A stretch of DNA of 64,000 bases from Dromiciops gliroides (lineage: Eukaryota; Chordata; Mammalia; Microbiotheria; Microbiotheriidae): NCBI RefSeq assembly GCF_019393635.1, contig NC_057866.1:170718403-170782402 (forward strand). The letters run 5' to 3'. Of the stretch, positions 57,299-64,000 are shown in pieces (position 1 is the stretch's first letter; every line of letters starts with the position of its first letter). The notes below the pieces were generated by a model. It made no database searches. It had not been told where the DNA came from and saw only the letters and a list, made by a program, of their open reading frames with translations. A program made the position numbers and the translations under genes.

Positions 57299-57640
57299 TA
57301 CTGGATATGGTGGTACATGTCTACATCCCTGCAACCTTTAAGCTAAGGTTGGTGGGGGAACTAGGGAGTCCTCAGGAAGAGTAGGACTAAAGCTAATTGG
57401 GTGTCAGCACTCATTCTGAAACCAATATGTCGAGTCTCCAGAAGGGCAGCCCTCCCCCCACTCCAGATGGGAGTTGGAGCTGCCAGGCTGCCTGAGGAGG
57501 GGTGAACTGGTTCTGGTTGTAAATATAACAGATCAAAGCTTCTGTGATGCTCAGAGGGGTATCAGTGGCTGATGTGCTTCCAGTCTGGTTGAGATAAGGA
57601 AACCTAGTCTCAAAACAAACAACAAAAAAGCAAATAAAAT
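57299..57640 (+). pseudogene. 7SL (SRP) RNA-derived copy, near full length
   Basis: Collinear with 7SL from the first bases: ctggatatggtggtacatgt against the 7SL 5' end (ccgggcgcggtggcgcgtgc). ctaattgggtgtcagcactc matches the S-domain segment ccgatcgggtgtccgcacta. aggctgcctgaggaggggtg is almost identical to 7SL, and tgcttccagtctggttgaga matches the 3' Alu domain. It ends ctagtctcaaaac plus an A-rich tail (about 57611-57640), as in a retrotransposed copy. An extra block of roughly 29 bases lies near 57450-57478. CpGs are mostly decayed, so it is not an active SRP RNA gene. Confidence 0.75.
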
Positions 57641-57954
57641 ATTGCTCCAGTCAAGAACCTTTCCTGAGCAACTGTTGCTGAGCAGAGAAAAAATCAGAAT
57701 CCTGTTGTAGTAAATGCAAAACAAAACACCCAGATCCATGATGAAACACATTGCTCACCCCTACAGGTAGGACTACAGGTGTGAAATGCTTCACATCCTG
57801 TCAGATACAGTTGCTGTGTTGGAGTAATTCCCTTAACTGTCTCCTTGTTACAAGGGAAGATTCTGTTTAGGGTCATAGTTATTGAGAAGTAATCATGGTG
57901 TGAAAAACAAAAACCATCAATGAAACTTATTTTTTGATTAAACAAATCACCTGA
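57641..57954. other. no gene or clear repeat seen
   Basis: Nothing recognisable between the 7SL-derived copy and the L1 tail. Confidence 0.4.
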
Positions 57955-58175
57955 TCTAATGTAAAAATATGTTTAATGTTATTATGTATATATATATATA
58001 TATAAAACACCTATATCAGATTGCCAGCTGTCTAGGGGAGGGGAGAGGGAGGAGAGGGAGGGAGAAAAACTCTGAAATTGGAGAGCTTGTATAAACAAAA
58101 GTTGAGAACTATCTTTATATGTAATGGGAAAAAAAATAAAATACTTTATTAATTTAAAAAAATAACATGAAAAAA
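57955..58175 (+). mobile_element. L1/HAL1 3' untranslated end
   Basis: aaaaatatgtttaatgttat, (AT)n, ctatatcagattgccagctg, ggggaggggagagggagg, tatatgtaatgggaaaaaa, aataaaatact. Confidence 0.75.
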
Positions 58176-58235
58176 AAAACCCAAATCATCTGAGCTTAGC
58201 TGATCTCAGGGGGTTATTTGTGGTAAAAACAGAGG

Positions 58236-58387
58236 TTTTTTGTTTTGTTTTGGTGAGGCAACTGGGGTTAAGTGACTTGCTCAGGGTCACACAACTAGTA
58301 AGTGTCAAGTGTCTGAGGCTGGATTTGAACTCAGGTCCTCCTGAATCCAGGACTGGTGCTCTATCTACTGTGGCACCTAGCTGCCCC
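58236..58387 (-). mobile_element. tRNA-derived SINE, antisense
   Basis: Complete. Duplication aaaacagagg at 58226-58235 and 58388-58397. Confidence 0.92.
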
Positions 58388-58408
58388 AAAACAGAGGGTG
58401 GTTTTTTT

Positions 58409-58675
58409 GTTTTTTGTTTTTTGGGGTTTTTTTGGGTGGTTCAGTCATATCTAACTCTGTGACTTCATTTGGATTTTCTTGGCAGAAATACTAGGGTGGT
58501 TTGCCATTTCTTTCTCCAGCTCATTTTACAGATGAGGAAACTGAGACAAACAGGATTAACTAAATTACCCAGGGCCACACTGCTAGTAAGTGTCTAAGGC
58601 TGGCCTGAACTCAGGAAGATGTGTTTTCTTGGTTGCAAACCCAGTACTGTACCCACAGTACCACCTAGCTGCCCT
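58409..58675 (-). mobile_element. MAR1-like CORE-SINE, antisense, near full length
   Basis: tggttcagtcatatctaact, gggtggtttgccatttcttt, ctccagctcattttacagat, gagtgtctaaggctggc-type body, and head ccacctagctgccc. A third copy of the acagagg target sequence follows at about 58681. Confidence 0.88.
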
Positions 58676-59119
58676 TGGGAACAGAGGTTGATTTTTGGAA
58701 ATGCGAAGTGCGCTATATATTCCATCAGTGTCAAGGACAGTCAGTTATACTAGTCAAACAGTACCTGGATTCTGTCTATGTGGAAGATAATTAGAGGAGA
58801 ACACAGCTGGCTGAAGTGGGGCTGACATCATTTTTCATTACCTGCAGTAGCTTAAATAATCCTGACATTGAAAGATTATTTCTTCTCTTTGTTCCAGGAA
58901 AAAATAGTTCACTGGAAACATAAACTTCCCACTTACCATGAGGAAAATGTGATTCTTAGCATTGCCTGAATGACTTTTGTCAGATGTAGAAGTATAGCAT
59001 TCCACAAATGGATTCTGTCATCCACTCGCTAAATCCCAGAAAGATAGAAATTTGTTTTCTCTCTAAGCTATGGTCTTTGCATTTAATTGTTTAAAGATGT
59101 ATTGCATTATATGTAATAA

Positions 59120-59610
59120 TAATAATAATAATAAATATATATCATGTGCTGGGCACGGTGCTAAGTGCTTTACAAATGTCTCACTTTGATCTCATAATCT
59201 TGGGAGGTAGGTGCTATTATTATCACCCCCATTTTCCAGATAAGGAATCTTCAACTCACAGATGTTGAGTGACTTGCCCAGGATCACACAGTTGGTTAGT
59301 GCCAGAGGTCAGATTTGAACTCAGATTTTCCTGATTATGGGGCAGAGCTTTGCCTGGAGTCGGAAAGACTCATCTGCATGGATTCATATCTGGTCTCATA
59401 TACTTACTAACTGTGAGACCATGGGCAAGTCACTTCACGCTGTTGGCCTGTTTTCTCATTTGTAAAATGAGCTGGATAAGGAAATGGCAAACTACTCCAG
59501 TATCTTTGCCGAGAAAACCCTAAATGGGGTCATGAAGAGTTGGATGTGACTGAAAAATAACTGAACAACTTCCTGATTATAACCCATTGCTCTATCTGCT
59601 GCTCCCCCAG
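59120..59610 (-). mobile_element. MIR SINE, antisense, split by MAR1
   Basis: tgctgggcacggtgctaagt, gtgctttacaaatgtctcac, gagtgacttgcccaggatca, cagatttgaactcagatttt. The head resumes after the insertion as aacccattgctctatctgct (59581-59608). Confidence 0.85.
59339..59569 (+). mobile_element. MAR1-like CORE-SINE inside MIR, sense
   Basis: Complete, from ggcagagctttgcctggagt to gactgaaaaataactgaaca. Perfect duplication ttcctgattat at 59328-59338 and 59570-59580. Confidence 0.94.
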
Positions 59611-59689
59611 AACCTCATCTGATGGGTGTTGAGGCCATAGCCCCAATCTCTGAAGTTAGGGATGTCACCAATAATTAAAGCACATCCAT

Positions 59690-60025
59690 GTATTGCTTTA
59701 AAGTTTACTAAGTACTTTTCGTACAACAACTGATGAGGTAAAATGCAAACTCCTTTAGGAAAATGTAAGGTCATTTAGTCGACTATAAACTTCACAAATT
59801 TTTTTTGGTTTATCTCTGTTTCCTCAGAGCCTTGAACATAGCAGGATCTTAATAAATGCCTTTGGAATGGATTGTAGTAGAGGCAGATGATGCAAGTTTT
59901 AGTAGCCCCTTTTTATACATGAGGAAACAGAAGCTCAGGTTGGCCAAGTGACCTCACATGCTCACGTAGATGGTAAGTGTCTGATGTGGGATTTGAAGCT
60001 AGATCTCTCCCAATTCTATGTCTGG
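59690..60025 (-). mobile_element. MIR SINE, antisense, with L2 3' end inside
   Basis: ttgctttaaagtttactaag at the left and ttttatacatgaggaaacag, aagctcaggttggccaagtg, gatttgaagctagatctctc at the right suggest one MIR. An L2-like tail (ccttgaacatagcaggatct, taataaatgcctttgga) lies at 59780-59875. Confidence 0.6.
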
Positions 60026-60394
60026 TGTATATCTGTATATGTATAGTTGCCATAATATATACACATGTATTCATGTAGTCTATGTATTATTATGATATTA
60101 TTATATGCATATATTCTATTATTCTATTGTATATCATTATATATGTATGTATCCAGTTTTTTACATGTATGCATATATGTGTGTAAAGATATAGATATAC
60201 AAAAAATTAACCACCAAATAGTATTTCTAGCTACTCTCCTGCTCCTATTCAATAGGAAGACTCAGATGGAGGTAAGTCCCATACTCTTCCTCCTAAAATA
60301 TAGTTTCTAGGACTAAAAATGTGACAGATTACAGTGGAACTGCCTTAGTTCTCCTATACATTTTTTGCTTTTATTATACCCTAATGTTTTTTTT
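60026..60394. other. AT-rich, no gene seen
   Basis: TATG/TATA-rich patch at about 60035-60205; nothing else recognised. Confidence 0.5.
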
Positions 60395-60540
60395 ATCTTA
60401 AGAGTATTTTATTATTTTCCAGTTACATGTAAAGATAGTTTTCAACATTTATTTTTATAAGATTTTGAGTTCCAAATTTTCTTCCCTCCCTCTCTTCCTT
60501 CTCCCTTCCCCAAGACAGAAAACAATCTCATTATAGGTTA
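60395..60540 (-). mobile_element. L1 3' untranslated end, antisense
   Basis: gtattttattattttccagt, tacatgtaaagatagttttc, aacatttatttttataagat, tttgagttccaaattttctt, ccctccctctcttccttc. Confidence 0.75.
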
Positions 60541-60838
60541 TCTTAATGTTTTCTTAGGATGTATTATGTGATAGTGGGTAGTCCTTTGACCTAGGCCTAA
60601 TAGAATTAGTTCCTTCTACTGCCCCCCATCCTATGCAAATAGACTGATATGCTTAGGTAGTGTATGGGTGTTGTACTATTTGTATAAAAGCAATAAAACA
60701 GTATATGATAGAACATCTGTGATAAAGTTGTAGGCTTGTATCTTCTCCTTTACCCAAGCCACTCCCAAACAGGGTATAAGATCATTCAGAATCTAGGAAT
60801 TCTGCGAAAGGCACAGATCAATTTGTTCAACACTCCTG

Positions 60839-60841
<3 letters not shown>

Positions 60842-60899
<58 letters not shown>

Positions 60900-60990
60900 A
60901 AAAGGAGGAGGAAGAGGAGAGAAAAGATAAGGAAAGAGAAAGAAAGAAAAAAGAAGGAAAGAAAAGGGAAAGGAAGGAAGAGAACATTTA
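60842..60990. repeat. (GA)27 and GGAAA-rich purine tract
   Basis: Pure GA at 60843-60896, then impure GGA/AAAG to 60985. Frames are artefacts. Confidence 0.95.
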
Positions 60991-61310
60991 TTAAGTGCTT
61001 TCTGTGTTCCAGGCAATAAGCACTGGCAATATAAATAAAAGCAGCCAAAAAAGACATTCCAGTGCTTACATTATAATGAGGAAAAACAACCCATAAAAGG
61101 GAGATGGAAAATGGGGGTGTGTGATGAAGGTATGAGTGCACAGGCAAAGCTTCTGGAAAGATGTCGAAAAGTAGAGAGAAAAACGAATGGAGCCAGGAGT
61201 AACAAGAACATAATCTAGCATCTCATGGAATGTTGACCTAAGCCAAGACTTCATCAAATAGAACAGAGGAGCTCAGGGTGAAGGCATCTTCATGGTGAAG
61301 AAGCTGTTGG
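60985..61310 (-). mobile_element. L2 LINE, antisense
   Basis: acatttattaagtgctttct, gtgttccaggcaataagcac, cattccagtgcttacattat, then decayed ORF2 3' sequence. Confidence 0.6.
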
Positions 61311-61925
61311 TATGGGAGGTAGAAATGGCTAAGAATGAGGAACGTAGGAGTGGAAAGAGCATGGCTTGTGTGCTTCATTAAAAGTCTAGGAAACATAGCA
61401 CTATTCCCAACTGTTGTCTTCCAAGTAAGGCCTGTCATTAGATGAAGGAGTCTGGAGCTCTGGGCTCTGGGACCTCCTCTAGCACTGGGACATGGAATAG
61501 GACCCTGTCCAGACCAAGGTTTCTGCAACTCATTCTTTTCTATTTGGTATTCTATCACTGGCAAGGACCTCTATGCATTTTTCTGAGACCAGGTCAGCTC
61601 TCATAGAATAGGAAGAGTGCTCTCAAAAGCAAAATTTGGTAAGGAGAACCTGTTACCATTTCACTTGGCATCGCAGAGTTTGACTTCATTTTGAACACTT
61701 TCACATGGCCCCATGTCTTATGACTTCTGTGTCTCTGCTCAGCTCTACCATTTCCTAGTCTATATCCAAAGCCATTGTGGGTCAGGGGGTAGGAAGGTAT
61801 AAAGAATAACAGAGGTACTACATCAGTAAATATCAGACTGTGTGAAAACCGAGCAAATCATAATAGGGCATCATTTACTGAACTAAAGATCTGAAAACAC
61901 TCAAAGAAACAACACAATATCATGA
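61311..61925. other. no gene or clear repeat seen
   Basis: The 108-codon minus-strand frame at 61238-61564 shows no recognised motif or splice context and overlaps L2 at one end. Confidence 0.4.
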
Positions 61926-61929
61926 AAAG

Positions 61930-62060
61930 AATAAAGAAGATCTGAATTCCAGTCCTGGCTTAGCCACTAATTCGTGGTGTGATGGTCATGTACTTAATAC
62001 GTGTGACTGCACAAGCTTTCTCTAGGAACAAGAAATTGGGAATAAACTAGGTCACTTGTT
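61930..62060 (+). mobile_element. MIR SINE, sense (decayed)
   Basis: tctgaattccagtcctggct, tagccactaattcgtggtgt, gatggtcatgtacttaata. Confidence 0.55.
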
Positions 62061-62235
62061 ATGATTACTGAATACAACCTTTCATAATGTGTCCGTAGCC
62101 TATTTCATGAAGCCACTTAGAGCAAGTGTGGTTGGGTTTGTTTCCTTGTGTGGTATACTTAAACCTTCAAGCTTCTAAGTTTGCTCAGCACTTATACAGT
62201 CTTTGAGAAGTCCCAAACTTCTATGCTATGGCCTG

Positions 62236-62290
62236 TTCATTCATCCATTCATAATCCATCCACCAATTCATTCATCCACCCATCCACCCT
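62236..62290. repeat. ATTC/ATCC degenerate tetranucleotide repeat
   Basis: tcattcatccattcataatc and similar units. Confidence 0.85.
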
Positions 62291-62346
62291 TTGGAGGGTT
62301 GTTGCTATCTATCCAAGATTTATTAGATATCAAAATGCACTGAATT

Positions 62347-62437
62347 AAGGGAGAGAGAGGAGAGAGACAGAGAGACGGACAGAGAGAGACAGACAGACAG
62401 ACACACACACAGAGACAGAGAGACAGACACACACAGA
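62347..62437. repeat. GAGA / CAGA / CACA compound microsatellite
   Basis: Imperfect dinucleotide and tetranucleotide runs, apparently sitting inside an L2 relic. Confidence 0.9.
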
Positions 62438-62570
62438 TTAGGTACTGTTAAGAACTGGGGATCCAAATACAGACAAAAATATAGACAGTCTATGCCCTCA
62501 AGTAGCTTATGTTCCAATGGGAGAAGATAACACATAAATGGAGCTGGTACATAATAGACACCTAAAGGGG
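62438..62570 (-). mobile_element. L2 LINE, antisense
   Basis: aactggggatccaaatacag, tatgccctcaagtagcttat, gttccaatgggagaagataa. Confidence 0.65.
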
Positions 62571-62699
62571 GGGTTGGCAAGGCAAGGTGGAAAAGTGATC
62601 CAGAGGGCCTGGGGCTGAGCTAGATGGTGATATAAACAAATAAACAAAACCAAAACCCAAACAAGAACAGAAAACCAGGCATAGAATTTTCAATCTAGG

Positions 62700-62945
62700 A
62701 GGGATAATAGACACACACCATAGCACAGAGGGAAGAGTGCTGTGGAGTTCAAAGGACTTGGGTCTGAACACCAGCCCAGGGACTTCTTTATTATGTCACA
62801 TTGGTCAAGTCACTGACCCCCTCTCAGCTTCCATTTCCTCTTCTGCAAAATGGAAATAATAATGATATTGATTCATCTTCCTTACAATGTTGTGAAAAAA
62901 GAGCTTCACAAACCTTAAATGTCATGTGAATATTATTATTATTAT
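62700..62945 (+). mobile_element. MIR SINE, sense
   Basis: gcacagagggaagagtgctg, cattggtcaagtcactgacc, cagcttccatttcctcttct, gcaaaatggaaataataatg, agagcttcacaaaccttaaa. Confidence 0.85.
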
Positions 62946-63714
62946 TACTATTACTACACAGATAAAAACCATACTCATTAAAATAGGATACATTCTTTCA
63001 CCATAGGGCTATACCACAGGAGGAATCCAGACAGCTACTAGTGATGATAGTTTAAAGAAGGATTGCATCTATTGGAGACGTTGATAACTGTGATGTCAGG
63101 AAATGCTTCACCCAGTAGGTAGAGCTGAAACTGAACCCATGAAGGATGAGAATGATGTCTGTGGGTAGTGATGGAGGGGGAGAACATTTCTAGTGTAGGT
63201 GAAAATGTGAGCAAAGGGGTAGCATTAGAAAAACACAGGGCATGTTGGGAGAAGGCAAAATGGGATGTCCAGTCTGGCTAGGACTTATAGATGTATTTAT
63301 CATCTTTCTATTATGTTTGTCACTGTTCATTAACTGTAGGTGACAAAATTTGATGGTGTTATGCAAAGCCATGCATAGCTTATTCCAATTGGTTATGCAT
63401 ACAGGGAATTTCATTTTAAAATGTGAACTGAATACTTAAAAATAAATGACATTTTATTCATCGAATGAAACTAAAGCTTTACTCAACTTGATTTTTTAAA
63501 AAGTTGGCAACTGAACTTCTCTATGAAAATGCAAACTTTGCAAAGGGGTCCTTTAAATTAGACCCTTCTCTTTCTCCAGAAATATAGAGCTACCTTTTCA
63601 GATTTATTGTCATGACTAGAAAGAATATTTCTTCCACTGGACCCTACTCCTCCAGCCCCACACTTTGCCATGAAGGGCTGTCTTGTGGTAGAGTTTAAGG
63701 ACTGGTAAAGAGAT
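62946..63714. other. no gene or clear repeat seen
   Basis: Nothing recognisable; short frames only. Confidence 0.45.
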
Positions 63715-63860
63715 GCATCCTTGTCTATCTGTCTGTCTGTTTATCATTTATTAATTTCTCTACTTATTTCTCTATTTGTTCATTCATTGATTGTTTACTT
63801 ATTTAGTCATTTGTTTATCCATTCAACTATCCATCCATTCGTTTGTTTATTCATTGCCTT
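63715..63860. repeat. TCTG/TTCA/TTTA degenerate tetranucleotide repeat
   Basis: Imperfect four-base periodicity (gtctgtctgttt, ttcattcattga, ccatccattcgtttgtttat). Confidence 0.85.
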
Positions 63861-64000
63861 TCTTGAGTGTCAGAGCCCTAGTGCCATGTATTATATAAGC
63901 TGAATCCTGAGAAACAAAACAATCTTTTCTTTTTCTTTCCCAAAAAAGCCAAAAAAAGGTCTATTTGAGTTTTCCCTAACTTGGCTCCCTGACTGGGGTT
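63861..64000. other. no feature seen to window end
   Basis: Short stretch without a recognisable element. Confidence 0.4.

Noticed and set aside
61238..61564. 108-codon minus-strand frame
   Set aside because: No recognisable motif, no splice context, and partly L2-derived sequence.

Overview
The window is mammalian nuclear DNA, almost certainly from a marsupial. It is AT-rich and filled with interspersed repeats. The commonest repeat is a tRNA-derived SINE of about 150 bp, present roughly 30 times, that begins ggggcagctaggtgg and ends in an A-rich tail; its head, MAR1-like CORE-SINEs, RTE-type LINE pieces and the L1 3' ends are all of marsupial type. Many copies keep clean target-site duplications, so they are fairly young. 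An Australidelphian (for example dasyurid-like) source is my best guess, but the species cannot be fixed by eye.

There is one confident protein-coding gene: NPY2R, the neuropeptide Y receptor type 2, on the plus strand. Its CpG-rich promoter and 5' untranslated exon lie at about 44.56-45.61 kb, with a splice donor at 45612. A 4.1-kb intron follows, with an acceptor ending at 49702. The whole protein is encoded in the second exon (49729-50877, 382 codons plus stop). A long 3' flank to about 53.5 kb holds several AATAAA signals. The promoter contains a 121-bp CT tract.

Layout: 0-9 kb is degraded L1, SINEs, MIR, L2 and an RTE tail. 9-11 kb is an antisense L1 3' end split by a solo LTR. 12-17 kb is rich in MIR and L2. 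18-21 kb holds an antisense retroviral protease/polymerase relic and a separate solo LTR. 22.7-26.1 kb is a plus-strand L1 split by an antisense, internally deleted L1 (HAL1-like). 27.7-29.6 kb has a possible LTR, an RTE reverse-transcriptase relic and L1. 30.2-30.8 kb is a CCTT array followed by 56 uninterrupted CCCTT units. 30.9-43 kb is L2, a hAT-type DNA transposon, L1/HAL1 and SINEs. 43.0-43.5 kb is a second CCTT array. 44-54 kb is the NPY2R locus. 54.5-56.4 kb is an L2 reverse-transcriptase relic. 56.9-57.65 kb holds two copies derived from 7SL (SRP) RNA. The remainder is MIR, MAR1, L1 ends, L2 and simple repeats.

The most unusual observation is the pair of 7SL-derived copies. They share changes not found in canonical 7SL, which suggests a 7SL-derived repeat family in this lineage rather than two independent pseudogenes. 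No other gene, tRNA gene, CRISPR array or operon-like system was found. The other long open frames come from SINEs or simple repeats.
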